Source of the DNA: Gemmatimonadota bacterium
GTDB lineage: Bacteria > Gemmatimonadota > Gemmatimonadetes > Gemmatimonadales > GWC2-71-9
Assembly (NCBI GenBank): GCA_003223395.1
Contig: QHUZ01000038.1
Location: 1 to 49,886 of the forward strand
Length of the DNA stretch: 49,886 bases
Direction: 5' to 3'
In this document: positions 8,625-16,529 of the stretch, piece by piece
How the letters are laid out: every line of letters starts with the position of its first letter
Position numbering within the stretch: position 1 is the first letter of the stretch
Translations under genes and position numbers: made by a program
The notes under the pieces: model-generated
What the model saw: the letters and a program-made list of their open reading frames with translations, nothing else
Database searches by the model: none
Told to the model about the DNA's origin: nothing

Positions 8625-9724
8625 TGCGGGCCTTTCTCGCGCTGGCACTGCTGCTGCCCGTCCGAATCGCGGCACAGCTTGCCTTCTGGCTTACAGCCAT
8701 CCTCATCGCCACCCCACAAACGCCGCCAGCTGCCTGCACGCTCGCCGGTCCATCGGTCGAGGCTCATTGGTCGGGCGCTATTCCGCCGGCGTCGACGGCC
8801 GAGGCGCCCCTGCGCGTGATCACCGATGTGCGGCTGCCGGGAAGCGCGTCTCGCTTCGACTACCAGAGCCTAGAGTCGGCATCCGGTCGACTGTTCATCT
8901 CACACATGGGCGCCGGGCAGCTCTTGGTCTTCGATGTGCGCGCCGGTAAAGTCATCGGCAATCTGGACGGATTTCCTACGGTGACCGGAGTCCTCGCCGT
9001 GCCGGCCGAGCACCGGGCATATGCTTCAGCGGCGGGCGACCCCGCAGTCGTGGTCGTGGACGATTCGACGCTTCGGATCGTGGCGCGAGTTCCTGGGCCG
9101 CGCTTTCCGGACGGGATCGCGTACGCTCCGGCGGAGCGGCGAGTGTTCGTCTCGGACGAATCGGGGGGGCGCGACTTTGTAATCGATGCAAGGACCAACA
9201 CTGTGGTCGCGCAGATCGAGCTCGGTGGCGAGGCGGGAAACACGCAGTACGACGCAGGTTCGCACTGTGTAATCGTGGCGGTCCAGACCGCGAACCAATT
9301 GGCCTTCATCGACCCAGCGACCTCTGCCATCGTTCGTCGGATCACACTCGACAAAGCGGTTCGCCATCCGCACGGGGTGTACATCGACGCCACGAACCGT
9401 CTGGCCTTCATCGCGGGTGAGGAGAGCGGGACACTGGGCGTTCTAGATCTGCGGAGCCTGCGGCTGCGTCAGGTGCTGCCAATCGGGACCGATCCGGACG
9501 TCCTCGCGTTCGACCCAGCGCTCGGCCGTCTGTGTGTGGCCGCGGAGTCCGGGGTCGTGGCGGTGTTCGAGGAGCGAGAGGGCTCTCTCGTGCAGCTCGG
9601 CTGGTATCGCGCCCCGAAGGCGCACTCGGTCGCGGTAGATCCCGCCACGCACCGCGTCTACCTGCCGCTCGCGAACGTGAACGGTCGCCCTGTCCTTCGG
9701 ATATTGATGCCGAATCCACTCTAA
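8624..9724 (+). CDS. Secreted YVTN-type beta-propeller protein
   Basis: Exported protein of 366 residues. The start is ATG 8624, overlapping the previous stop, and gives a signal peptide (MRAFLALALLLPVRIAAQ). The mature protein is built from repeated blades of about 42 residues with recurring patterns: GRLFISHMGAGQLLVFDVRA, RRVFVSDESGGRDFVIDART, NRLAFIAGEESGTLGVLDLR and HRVYLPLAN. This is the YVTN/SMP-30-like propeller architecture, usually involved in binding or surface structure, sometimes as a lactonase. No metal site can be assigned with confidence. It is co-directional and translationally linked with the lipoprotein upstream. The next 128 bp hold nothing recognisable. Confidence 0.85.
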   Translation: MRAFLALALLLPVRIAAQLAFWLTAILIATPQTPPAACTLAGPSVEAHWSGAIPPASTAEAPLRVITDVRLPGSASRFDYQSLESASGRLFISHMGAGQLLVFDVRAGKVIGNLDGFPTVTGVLAVPAEHRAYASAAGDPAVVVVDDSTLRIVARVPGPRFPDGIAYAPAERRVFVSDESGGRDFVIDARTNTVVAQIELGGEAGNTQYDAGSHCVIVAVQTANQLAFIDPATSAIVRRITLDKAVRHPHGVYIDATNRLAFIAGEESGTLGVLDLRSLRLRQVLPIGTDPDVLAFDPALGRLCVAAESGVVAVFEEREGSLVQLGWYRAPKAHSVAVDPATHRVYLPLANVNGRPVLRILMPNPL

Positions 9725-9852
9725 GCGTGCCGGAGTCTGCGTCTTGTCGCCGCCGTGTGGGCAGGTCAGGTCGTCGCTAGGACGGTCATAAGCGGTTCGA
9801 TTCGGTACTCCATCATGCAACCAATCCATCGTGAGGAGCGTTACCCCACTTA

Positions 9853-10473
9853 GTGAACACCTTTTCCACAGCGCTTGCAGAAGTGGCGCGCCGTGATCGG
9901 GTCATGGCGAAACTCATCGCCCGAAATGCGCCCTTCCGACTGCCGAGACCCAACACCCGGCACTTTGCCGCCCTCGCTGAGAGCATCCTCTATCAACAGC
10001 TTGCCGGAGCCGCGGCGGCCGCCATCCACCGACGATTTGTCGCCCTGTTCGACGGAGATCTCTCGCCCGACGCCGTCCTCGCACTCTCCGCCAGAAAGCT
10101 TCGCGCCGTGGGACTCTCGTGGAGCAAGGTCGCCGCCATCAGAGATCTCGCGGCGAAGGTGGTGGATGGAACCGTTCGGCTGCATCGCATCGGCAGGCTC
10201 CGCGATGAGGACATCGTCACGTCGTTGTCGGTCGTCCGTGGCATCGGACAGTGGACCGCGGAGATGTTCCTGATCTTTCAGTTGCGCCGGCTCGACGTGT
10301 GGCCGGTTGGGGACTACGGCATTCGCAAAGGTTACGCACTGGCCTACGGCTTGAAGCGGCTACCGACGCCGAAGGAGCTGCACGCCCTGGGCGAACGCTT
10401 CCGGCCCTACCGCACCGTGGCCGCATGGTATTGCTGGAGAGCAGTCAGCGAACAGCGAAAACAGCGCAAATGA
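9853..10473 (+). CDS. DNA-3-methyladenine glycosylase II-like (AlkA/HhH-GPD)
   Basis: Base-excision repair glycosylase of 206 residues that removes alkylated purines. The helix-hairpin-helix is at residues 127-139 (SVVRGIGQWTAEMFL), and the catalytic Asp is D154 in VWPVGDYGIRKGYAL, exactly where AlkA-type enzymes have it. The N-terminal part (ALAESILYQQLAGAAAAAIH) is the conserved first helical unit. It lacks the AlkA N-terminal beta domain and matches the short single-domain MAG type. The start is GTG 9853, with GAGGAGCG some 13 bp upstream. It stands alone, and a GC-rich hairpin follows within 12 bp of the stop. Confidence 0.92.
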   Translation: MNTFSTALAEVARRDRVMAKLIARNAPFRLPRPNTRHFAALAESILYQQLAGAAAAAIHRRFVALFDGDLSPDAVLALSARKLRAVGLSWSKVAAIRDLAAKVVDGTVRLHRIGRLRDEDIVTSLSVVRGIGQWTAEMFLIFQLRRLDVWPVGDYGIRKGYALAYGLKRLPTPKELHALGERFRPYRTVAAWYCWRAVSEQRKQRK

Positions 10474-10474
10474 C

Positions 10475-10645
10475 TCAGTCCTTCCGCCGCGGCGCCTCCA
10501 GACGCCGCGGGCGGTTGCCGATCACGTTGTCGGGCAGATACTGCGGAATGCCGCGCGGTAGTTCACTACGATCTCCCCCTTCGCCTGAGCGAGCGTGCTG
10601 TCGAGTACCGCGCGCCGCCGCTCGGGTGTCCGATCGAGCTCAGGT
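10475..10645 (-). pseudogene. Possible degraded coding fragment
   Basis: On the minus strand, coding-like sequence appears in two frames. One reads DRTPERRRAVLDSTLAQAKG and continues EIVVNYR; after an apparent one-base shift the other reads LPRGIPQYLPDNVIGN and ends at TGA (10477-10475). Together they would form the last 55 or so residues of a protein, but there is no start codon or upstream continuation. I cannot identify the family. The region could equally be chance open frame in GC-rich DNA, so confidence is low. Confidence 0.25.
10484..10514 (+). terminator. GC-rich hairpin after the glycosylase gene
   Basis: CCGCCGCGGCG at 10484-10494 pairs with CGCCGCGGGCGG at 10503-10514 (one bulged base) around an 8-base loop, 10 bp after the stop. 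No T-run follows, so it is a weak candidate for an intrinsic terminator. Confidence 0.35.
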
Positions 10646-10713
10646 CTTTCAGCAGCACTGATTAGTCGAGCGTCTCGCCGCAAGCTGCGATACCGCGAGC
10701 CCTCCGAAATTGC

Positions 10714-10751
10714 TAATCCTTCGGTTTAGGTCCGATTCCACCGAAGGATTA
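10714..10751. repeat. Perfect 12-bp inverted repeat in AT-rich island
   Basis: TAATCCTTCGGT (10714-10725) and its exact complement ACCGAAGGATTA (10740-10751) are separated by 14 bases. The surrounding 60 bp are markedly AT-richer than the window. A TTGACC hexamer follows at 10757. The arms could be a dimeric regulator site controlling the gene at 10837 or the two halves of a terminator stem. Position 86 bp upstream of a start codon favours an operator. Confidence 0.5.
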
Positions 10752-10836
10752 ATTGTTTTGACCTCGACCGTCTTGTTCCTTTTCACCGTTCGCGCGATGC
10801 CGCTCGGCGATAGCGACCCCATCGGGAGCATTCACG

Positions 10837-11358
10837 ATGCCGACCCACGAGCAATTCTCGCTGTCAACACTGTCGGACGTCATGGAGGTTGCGCTCGAGG
10901 GGGTGGGTCCGGATCTCGCGCGACGTGGACACAGGATGATCGTGCATCTGGTTGACTCGGCCACCGACACTGGACGCGACCTGTCCCCAGTCGCGGACGT
11001 TATCGCCGACGTCCTTGAGTGCGCCTCCCTCTATTCGCTGACGAAACGCAACCTCGTGCACGTGGTGTTTGAGGACGATCACGTCGTCATGACTGTGCGC
11101 GACCCGGTCCCTGACTGCGGCGGGCCCCTGGCACGTCAGCTCACTGAGACGCAGGGCGACAGAATCAGCTGCTGCAGCGCGGTAACCGAACGGGGCGCGG
11201 AAGTGGTTGTGCGGCTCCAGGTGCCCGTGTCCAAGCTCGAATCCGACGATTCGTGGGCCAGGAATGGCGTTCCGGCTTGCGTTCCTGACTGGCGTCAAGA
11301 ATCCCGCCATCGAGCGACGGTGGCGCGTCCGTTACTCAGGGAACGCGCAGCTCAATAG
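10837..11358 (+). CDS. Small protein resembling a degenerate histidine-kinase ATPase domain
   Basis: Protein of 173 residues without signal peptide or membrane segment. Residues about 48-133 resemble an HATPase_c fold: VADVIADVLECASLYSLTKR stands in the place of the N-box helix, then VHVVFEDDHVVMTVRDPVP as the strand pair leading to the D-box, and a final strand EVVVRLQVPVSK. The clear G-boxes and an N-box Asn are missing, so ATP binding is doubtful. No DHp or phosphoacceptor His is present. The start has GGGAG 8 bp upstream and lies 86 bp from a perfect inverted repeat. The tail after residue 140 is low-complexity and Arg-rich. I cannot assign a function; anti-sigma-like or scaffold roles are possible. 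Confidence 0.55.
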   Translation: MPTHEQFSLSTLSDVMEVALEGVGPDLARRGHRMIVHLVDSATDTGRDLSPVADVIADVLECASLYSLTKRNLVHVVFEDDHVVMTVRDPVPDCGGPLARQLTETQGDRISCCSAVTERGAEVVVRLQVPVSKLESDDSWARNGVPACVPDWRQESRHRATVARPLLRERAAQ

Positions 11359-11368
11359 ACCCTCGACG

Positions 11369-11401
11369 CAGCATGGCTGTCACCTGCCTGATTGCCTCGC
11401 G
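11369..11401. repeat. 33-bp exact direct repeat, copy 1
   Basis: This stretch is identical over 33 bases to 18125-18157, in the same orientation. Read on the minus strand it encodes REAIRQVTAML, the same residues as codons 5-15 of the gluconate dehydrogenase subunit 3 gene where the second copy lies. Here it falls in the 67 bp between the AraC gene stop and the convergent upstream gene, within a short open stretch lacking a normal start. It looks like a relic of a second subunit 3 gene or a recombination scar. Confidence 0.75.
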
Positions 11402-11425
11402 CAGCGCCTCGTTTACGAGTGTGCC

Positions 11426-12379
11426 TCATCGAACGGTGCGACGGGACCCGCGCCACGCCCCGGGAGCAAGCCCGGTCTCCTTCTTGAACGCACGGCTGAA
11501 CGCCGCCTCGGAGTCATAACCCACTTCTGAGCCGATGGTGGAGACTTTGGCGCCACTCTGGGCCAGCAGGTTGGCCGCGACCTGGATTCGCCAGCGCGCG
11601 AGATACTGCATGGGCGGCTGACCGACGAGTTCTCCGAACCGTTTGGCGAGATTGGAGCGGGATGAGGCCGCCTTGCGAGCCAATTCCTCGAGAGTCCAAG
11701 GATGACCGGGCTGCCCGTGGAGTAGTGTCAACGCACGACCCACCACCTCGTCACGGAGACCAGCAAGCCAGCCGGTCCGTCCTGCCGGCAGGTGTTCGAG
11801 GTAGCGACGCAGCACCTCGATGAACATCAACTCGGCCAACTTGGTCAGGACGGACTCCGCGCCGGCCCGGCCGAGCCGTGACTCCTCAGTCAGCTGCCTG
11901 ATGAAACCGCCAAGCCAGCCCTCCGACATCCCACGCACGTGCATCAGGCGCGGGAGCGCCGCGAGTAGCGGGTTGAACGGACGGCGATCGCAGCCGAGAA
12001 ACCCGCAGACGAACGACGTGACCCGGGGTTCCTGCTCACCGAGGAAGACTGTCTCGGGATACCGGGCGGGAGCACTGGTGTTGACGCCCGGACCGATCCG
12101 GACCCCGCGGCCGCTCGACATCAGATTGGCGTCACCGTGCGGAAAGACGATCACGTCCCCCGGGGCGAGCTCGACCTGTTCCTCGCCGATCACACCGCCG
12201 TAGCAGCGGCCTCTGGTCAGAATATGGTAGGAGATGAGGTGCTCGGCGCCCGGCAGGATCCGCGGCGCGAGTTCCGGGGCAGCCACCGATTCGACGCCCC
12301 AAGGCTCCGCAGCCTCGACCGTATAGAAGAACGCCCCATCGAGACGAACGACCCGCAGCAGGTCCGAGAGTGCATCCAT
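11426..12379 (-). CDS. AraC-family regulator with cupin sensor domain
   Basis: Transcription regulator of 317 residues. The N-terminal half is a cupin of the AraC-binding/Cupin_6 type (YHILTRGRCYGGVIGEEQVE, LAPGDVIVFPHGDANLMSS). The C-terminal 100 residues hold two helix-turn-helix units, WTLEELARKAASSRSNLAKR and KVSTIGSEVGYDSEAAFSRA, the latter followed by FKKETGLAPGAWR, the family signature. It is transcribed away from the lipoprotein/cupredoxin run that begins 140 bp to the right, so it is the obvious candidate regulator of that run. Inducer is unknown; related proteins sense small organic molecules. Confidence 0.92.
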   Translation of the reverse strand: MDALSDLLRVVRLDGAFFYTVEAAEPWGVESVAAPELAPRILPGAEHLISYHILTRGRCYGGVIGEEQVELAPGDVIVFPHGDANLMSSGRGVRIGPGVNTSAPARYPETVFLGEQEPRVTSFVCGFLGCDRRPFNPLLAALPRLMHVRGMSEGWLGGFIRQLTEESRLGRAGAESVLTKLAELMFIEVLRRYLEHLPAGRTGWLAGLRDEVVGRALTLLHGQPGHPWTLEELARKAASSRSNLAKRFGELVGQPPMQYLARWRIQVAANLLAQSGAKVSTIGSEVGYDSEAAFSRAFKKETGLAPGAWRGSRRTVR

Positions 12380-12517
12380 CCCAGCGAAATACTACTCGCG
12401 GACTCCGAGGCAACAAGTCGAGACGATCAGTCATTGGTGTAGCGGTTCGCGCCCATGATAATCGAGCCTGCGCGCGACTAGCGCTGCTCGGACATACCTC
12501 GACCAATGGAGACAGCA
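12380..12517. promoter_or_regulatory. Divergent control region between araC-type gene and cupredoxin cluster
   Basis: About 138 bp separates the AraC-type gene (minus) from the preferred start of the lipoprotein gene (plus). Promoters for both must lie here or just inside the genes. I see no strong -35/-10 pair or long inverted repeat. A GGAG at 12508-12511 is the ribosome site that favours ATG 12518 over ATG 12506. Confidence 0.4.
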
Positions 12518-13282
12518 ATGGGCACGATCAGATGGATAGGGTTGGCGGCGGTGGGAGTCATGATGGCCTGCAGCGATAATCCGGTCACCACTCCGAATCC
12601 GGGGCCGGTGGGGGCGGTTTTCGTGGCCACAGGCGACATCGCGGTCACCGTGGACTCGTTCAGGACCGCGCTGGGCCCGTCGAACGGCGGGACGGCCGGC
12701 GAGCAACCCACTGGTCGCCGCGAGATCAACTGGGATGGTGCCGGAGCCAACCCGTTCAACAACCGCAACGACTTCCCCGCCGACTTCTTCAACACCACTG
12801 TGAAGGCGGGCGCGGTGTTCACCACGCCGGGCACGGGATTTCGGAATGACTCCACGTTGTTCCGCGAGATCAACCCGGCCTACGCGACGGAATTCAATTT
12901 CTTCAGCCCCACCAAGATTTTCGCGCCGATCGGCAGCAACCGCCTCGACCAGCTGTTCCAGGTCGCCGGCCAGCCGACGCCGGCGGTCGTCCGCGGGTTT
13001 GGCATCGTGTTGAGCGATGTGGACCTGGCCGACAAGACCACCATTCAGCTGTTCGCCCAGGACGGCTCGCTGTTGGGCACCTACGCCGCCCCAGTCCGGT
13101 CCAATGCCGGGGGGTTGTCGTTCGTCGGCGTGACCTACACCGACGCGATCATCGCCCGGGTCCGCATTACGCTCGGCACCGGCGCGCTCGGCGCCACCGT
13201 CAACGATGTCACGGCAGGCGGCACCGTCGACGTCGTGGTGCTCGACAACGTGATCTACGGCGAGCCCAAGCATGCGTTCTAG
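12518..13282 (+). CDS. Secreted lipoprotein, unknown conserved family
   Basis: Lipoprotein of 254 residues; ATG 12518 is chosen because GGAG lies 6 bp upstream and the lipobox VMMAC then falls at Cys18. The mature part is rich in beta-strand: DIAVTVDSFRTALGPSNGG, REINWDGAGANPFNNRNDFP, GFGIVLSDVDLADKTTIQLF and SFVGVTYTDAIIARVRITLG. The last two segments resemble those in bacterial extracellular proteins with a PEP-CTERM-like or jelly-roll domain (INWDG, GFGVVF.DVD, FLGV.F). No catalytic residues stand out. It heads the plus-strand run of cupredoxin genes and is the first gene divergent from the AraC regulator. Confidence 0.78.
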   Translation: MGTIRWIGLAAVGVMMACSDNPVTTPNPGPVGAVFVATGDIAVTVDSFRTALGPSNGGTAGEQPTGRREINWDGAGANPFNNRNDFPADFFNTTVKAGAVFTTPGTGFRNDSTLFREINPAYATEFNFFSPTKIFAPIGSNRLDQLFQVAGQPTPAVVRGFGIVLSDVDLADKTTIQLFAQDGSLLGTYAAPVRSNAGGLSFVGVTYTDAIIARVRITLGTGALGATVNDVTAGGTVDVVVLDNVIYGEPKHAF

Positions 13283-13310
13283 GGCCGCGACCTTCACCCG
13301 GAGAACTCAG

Positions 13311-13688
13311 ATGCGGTACTCGTCCTGGATGGTGACAGCAGCAGTCCTCTCCCTGGTAGGGTGCGGCAGCTCGACCTCTCCCTACGGAGGCGGAGGTGGT
13401 GGTGGTGGTGGTGGTGGTGGCAGCAGCGCGACCATCACCGTCGGCAACGATTTCTTCAACCCGACGCCCAATACCGTGTCGGCGGGAGCGGTGACGTTCC
13501 GCTGGGCCACACCTTCGAACGGGCACACACTGACGTGGGACAGTGGGCCGGGGACGTTGCCGGCGAACACGGGCACGATCACCTCGGGGACGCAAGTGGT
13601 GATCCTGCAGCCCGGGACCTATCAGTACCACTGTTCGATTCATGGCGGCCCCGGCACGGGGATGCACGGCACGATCGTCGTGCAGTGA
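13311..13688 (+). CDS. Cupredoxin lipoprotein with poly-Gly linker
   Basis: Blue-copper (plastocyanin/azurin-like) lipoprotein of 125 residues. ATG 13311 has GGAGAACTCAG upstream and gives lipobox LVGC (Cys18). A tract of 12 glycines (residues 26-37) separates the lipid anchor from the cupredoxin domain. Copper ligands of a type 1 site are all present: His72 (SNGHTLTW), Cys108 and His111 (YHCSIHG), and a Met at 118. The spacing from His111 to Met118 is longer than in plastocyanin because of a GGPGTG insert. It should carry single electrons or hold copper at the membrane. The gene is second in the cluster and is followed by a perfect-stem hairpin. Confidence 0.9.
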   Translation: MRYSSWMVTAAVLSLVGCGSSTSPYGGGGGGGGGGGGSSATITVGNDFFNPTPNTVSAGAVTFRWATPSNGHTLTWDSGPGTLPANTGTITSGTQVVILQPGTYQYHCSIHGGPGTGMHGTIVVQ

Positions 13689-13697
13689 GAGAACGGC

Positions 13698-13726
13698 GGT
13701 CCCGGAGTGATCCTCGCTCCGGGACC
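13698..13726 (+). terminator. Perfect 10-bp hairpin between two cupredoxin genes
   Basis: GGTCCCGGAG (13698-13707) pairs exactly with CTCCGGGACC (13717-13726) around a 9-base loop, starting 10 bp after the first cupredoxin stop. No T-run follows. It may stop or stabilise transcripts within the run rather than terminate fully, since the next gene lies 59 bp downstream on the same strand. Confidence 0.5.
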
Positions 13727-13784
13727 GACGCGCCACGACCACGTGGAGATCGCAAACACTACTAAACGGCGGGAGACCGAACCC

Positions 13785-14855
13785 ATGCGGACCATGCACT
13801 CAATGACACAGGGGCTACGGATGGGCTCGCTCGTCGTGGCGCTCGCGCTCCTGCGGGCCAGCGCCGCCGCGGCGCAGTCCACCCTCGACACGCCAGCGAA
13901 CCTGGCCGGCGCGTGGGTGGCGACGCCCGGGATCGTACAGTTCAATCTGGTCCATCGCTTCGACGTGAGCCCAGCGCCGGTGCGCAAACTGAACAACACA
14001 CCCACGCTCCTCGTCGCGCTCAGCGTGACGCCGTGGGCCTCGGCGGGCTTCGCCTACGGCTCTAACTCCGATCTCGTGAGCGCGTTCCCGAACGAGTGGG
14101 AGCTCTTCGGCCGGGTCGCGCCACTGCGCGAGGCCGCCGGTGCGCCCCTCGACGCCACGCTCCAGGGGGGCTACAACGTGGCGGCGCGCAGCGCGGATTT
14201 CGGCCTCACCGTGGCGCGCCGGATCGGGCGACTCCGGTTGCTCGCAACCGGGGCCCTGCTTTCGAGCGCGTTCGATTCCGGGCGCACCCGCTGGATCGCC
14301 GGCGGCGGGGCGACCTTCCGCCTCAGGCCCAGTCTGGCTCTCGCCGCCGACGTCGCCGGTCTCACCGATCGGCGCGCCGCCGAGCACCTCACGTGGAGCG
14401 CCGGCCTTCAGGTGGGCGTCCCGGCCTCGCCCCACAGCCTGTCGCTGCACGTGACGAACGTCGGCACCCGGACCCTGCAGGGACTCGCGCGCGGCAGCGA
14501 TCGCACGCGCGTCGGCTTCGAGTACACGATCCCCATCCCGCTGCGCCGCCACGCGCGGCGCGGCTCGGAGCGGGGCGCCATGGAGAGCGTGGAGCCGGGC
14601 CCAGACCGCGTCGTGCGCATCGATATACGGCAGCTCGCATTCGAGCACGCGCGGATCGAAGTGCCGGCCGGCACGACCATCGAGTGGATCAATCGTGATC
14701 CGCTCGCGCATACGGTAACGGCCGATGACGGGACCTTCGACTCGGGGTTCGTCCAGCCGGGCGCCGCCTGGAAGCACGGCTTCGAGCAACCCGGCACCTA
14801 CACCTATTACTGCACGCCTCATCCCTTCATGAAGGGCGTGATCGTCGTTCGCTGA
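13785..14855 (+). CDS. Outer-membrane beta-barrel fused to a C-terminal cupredoxin
   Basis: Predicted 356-residue exported protein with two domains. The start is ATG 13785, with GGGAG 9 bp upstream and a signal peptide through residue 31. Residues 32-255 read as a DUF5777-like outer-membrane barrel: alternating hydrophobic strands such as VQFNLVHRFDVSP, LLVALSVTPWASAGFAYGSN, ADFGLTVARRIGRLRLLATG and GFEYTIPIPLRR. After a charged linker (residues 256-274), residues 275-356 are a cupredoxin with all type 1 copper ligands: His309 (LAHTVT), Cys343, His346 and Met349 (YYCTPHPFM). Barrel proteins of this family usually end at the barrel, so the fused copper domain is unusual. No stop or frameshift separates the parts. 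The cupredoxin probably sits on one face of the outer membrane. Confidence 0.85.
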   Translation: MRTMHSMTQGLRMGSLVVALALLRASAAAAQSTLDTPANLAGAWVATPGIVQFNLVHRFDVSPAPVRKLNNTPTLLVALSVTPWASAGFAYGSNSDLVSAFPNEWELFGRVAPLREAAGAPLDATLQGGYNVAARSADFGLTVARRIGRLRLLATGALLSSAFDSGRTRWIAGGGATFRLRPSLALAADVAGLTDRRAAEHLTWSAGLQVGVPASPHSLSLHVTNVGTRTLQGLARGSDRTRVGFEYTIPIPLRRHARRGSERGAMESVEPGPDRVVRIDIRQLAFEHARIEVPAGTTIEWINRDPLAHTVTADDGTFDSGFVQPGAAWKHGFEQPGTYTYYCTPHPFMKGVIVVR

Positions 14856-14878
14856 ACCGGACGGCGGGGAGACCATGG

Positions 14879-15202
14879 ATGCAACGCCTCTTGATCTTGA
14901 CCACGGCCCTCACGGCGCTCGCAGCCTGCAGCGAACACAGCGCCCCGAGTGGGGTGGGTGGGACGACCGTCGCCGTCGAGGACAATCGCTTCACTCCGCA
15001 GCAGCTCCCGATTGCCTCCGGCAGTACTGTCACGTGGCAGTGGCGCGGCGGCAGCCTGCACAACGTGACCTTCGATGACGGTCCAACCTCGACCACACAA
15101 GAGGACGGCCAGTTTCAGCGCCAGTTCACCGCGGCGGGGACCTACCCGTACCACTGCACGATCCACGGGCTCGCGATGTCGGGGTCGGTGGTGGTGCAGT
15201 GA
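14879..15202 (+). CDS. Cupredoxin lipoprotein
   Basis: Blue-copper lipoprotein of 107 residues, third cupredoxin in the run. The start at 14879 has GGGGAGA 7 bp upstream; lipobox LAAC at Cys17. The single domain runs TTVAVEDNRFTPQQLPIASG to the end. Ligands are His61 (SLHNVTF), Cys93 and His96 (YHCTIHG) and Met100. The short spacing Cys-x2-His-x3-Met makes it compact, close to nitrosocyanin/pseudoazurin-like minimal cupredoxins. It lies 23 bp after the barrel-cupredoxin gene, so the two are probably co-transcribed, and the three proteins may pass electrons or copper to each other. Confidence 0.9.
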   Translation: MQRLLILTTALTALAACSEHSAPSGVGGTTVAVEDNRFTPQQLPIASGSTVTWQWRGGSLHNVTFDDGPTSTTQEDGQFQRQFTAAGTYPYHCTIHGLAMSGSVVVQ

Positions 15203-15230
15203 GGGCTGCCCGGACTCGTGAGGAGGGAGC

Positions 15231-16529
15231 ATGAACGGGCAGGTCGATGCTCGCGCGCCCGCGCCCTACAGGGGGTTCGCCACAGCGATTGTCTCGCTGG
15301 TGGTGGTGTCAGCGATCGTGGTGGCTGGTTGCGATGATACGGTCCTCCGGCCCAACGGCCCCGCCACCCGACTGGCCTTCACGGTTCAGCCGGTCAACGT
15401 CTCGGCGAATCACCCGATGACGCCGGCAATCGAGGTCCTGGTACAGGACGATGCCGGCAATCCGGCGCAGGACTTTGTCGGCCGTGTGACGGTCTCCATC
15501 GGCGACAACGCCGCCGGCGGGATTCTCTCGGGCACGACGACGCAGACCTTGTTTCACGGGATTGGGACCTTCTCAGACTTGACCATCGATCGCGTAGGCA
15601 GCGGATACACGTTGGTCGCGGTGGCGCCACGGCTCAACACGGCGACGAGTGCGGCGTTCAATGTCGCGTGCAATACCAACTGCTGGACGGCCAGGGCCCC
15701 AATGCCGACTCCGCTGACGGCCTCAGCAAGTGCCGCAGTCGACGGCATCCTATACGCGATCGGGGGACTGACGAGTGCTGGCGGGTCCACCGCGACGGTG
15801 GAAGCCTACGATCCCCGGACGAACACCTGGAGCAGGAGGGCACCGCTGTCGATACCCCGTTTCAGTCTGGCGGTGGGAGTCGTGAACGGGATCCTCTACG
15901 CGGTGGGCGGGGCTGAATCCGGCGTCGCGGCCACGGGAATCGTGGAAGCTTACGACCCCATCACGAACACATGGACCACGAAGGCATCGATGCCGACCAG
16001 CCGCTTTGGGCTGGGTATCGGAGTGGCCAACGGGCGTCTCTACGCCATCGGGGGAACCGACAAGAACGGGCTGGACACCACGGTGGTCGAGGCCTATGAC
16101 CCCAGCACCGATACGTGGAGCACGCAGGCACCGCTGCCCGTGGCGCGCACCTCCTTCGGCACTGCCGTCGCGGATGGCGTCATCTACATCATCGGTGGCG
16201 ACGTCCAGGGAAGTCCGGTCGGGGCGATGGAGGCGTACGACCCCGCGTCGAACACGTGGACCACGAGAGCGCCAATGCCCACACCCCGGAGCGGCTTGGG
16301 TGCTGCGACGGTGGACGGGTTCATTTATGCCGTGGGAGGAAGCTTGAACGGCGTCCGGTCAACGGTTGAAGTGTACGACCCGATGCGGAACACCTGGGCC
16401 ACGAGAGCCCCGTTACCCACAGCACGCGTCCTGCTCTCCGTCGACGTTCTCGACGGTATCCTCTACGCGGTAGGTGGGAGCTCCGCCGGCGCTCCATTCC
16501 CGGGCACGAACGAAGCGTATCTGCCATGA
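15231..16529 (+). CDS. Kelch-repeat surface lipoprotein with Ig-like domain
   Basis: Lipoprotein of 432 residues; lipobox VAGC at Cys34 after a rather long N-region, GGAGG upstream of ATG 15231. Residues about 45-145 resemble an Ig-like/invasin-type domain ([40 protein letters not shown]). The rest is a six-blade Kelch propeller with the recurring pattern GILYAIGG / [17 protein letters not shown], seen at about 48-residue intervals up to the C-terminus. Kelch propellers serve protein or glycan binding and, in some enzymes, sialic-acid chemistry; no active site is evident. The stop overlaps the start of the dehydrogenase gene (ATGA). Confidence 0.92.
   Translation: MNGQVDARAPAPYRGFATAIVSLVVVSAIVVAGCDDTVLRPNGPATRLAFTVQPVNVSANHPMTPAIEVLVQDDAGNPAQDFVGRVTVSIGDNAAGGILSGTTTQTLFHGIGTFSDLTIDRVGSGYTLVAVAPRLNTATSAAFNVACNTNCWTARAPMPTPLTASASAAVDGILYAIGGLTSAGGSTATVEAYDPRTNTWSRRAPLSIPRFSLAVGVVNGILYAVGGAESGVAATGIVEAYDPITNTWTTKASMPTSRFGLGIGVANGRLYAIGGTDKNGLDTTVVEAYDPSTDTWSTQAPLPVARTSFGTAVADGVIYIIGGDVQGSPVGAMEAYDPASNTWTTRAPMPTPRSGLGAATVDGFIYAVGGSLNGVRSTVEVYDPMRNTWATRAPLPTARVLLSVDVLDGILYAVGGSSAGAPFPGTNEAYLP

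Noticed and set aside
13380-13425. The poly-Gly tract as a tandem repeat of special function
   Set aside because: The run of ggn codons encodes a flexible linker between lipid anchor and cupredoxin; such linkers are common in lipoproteins.
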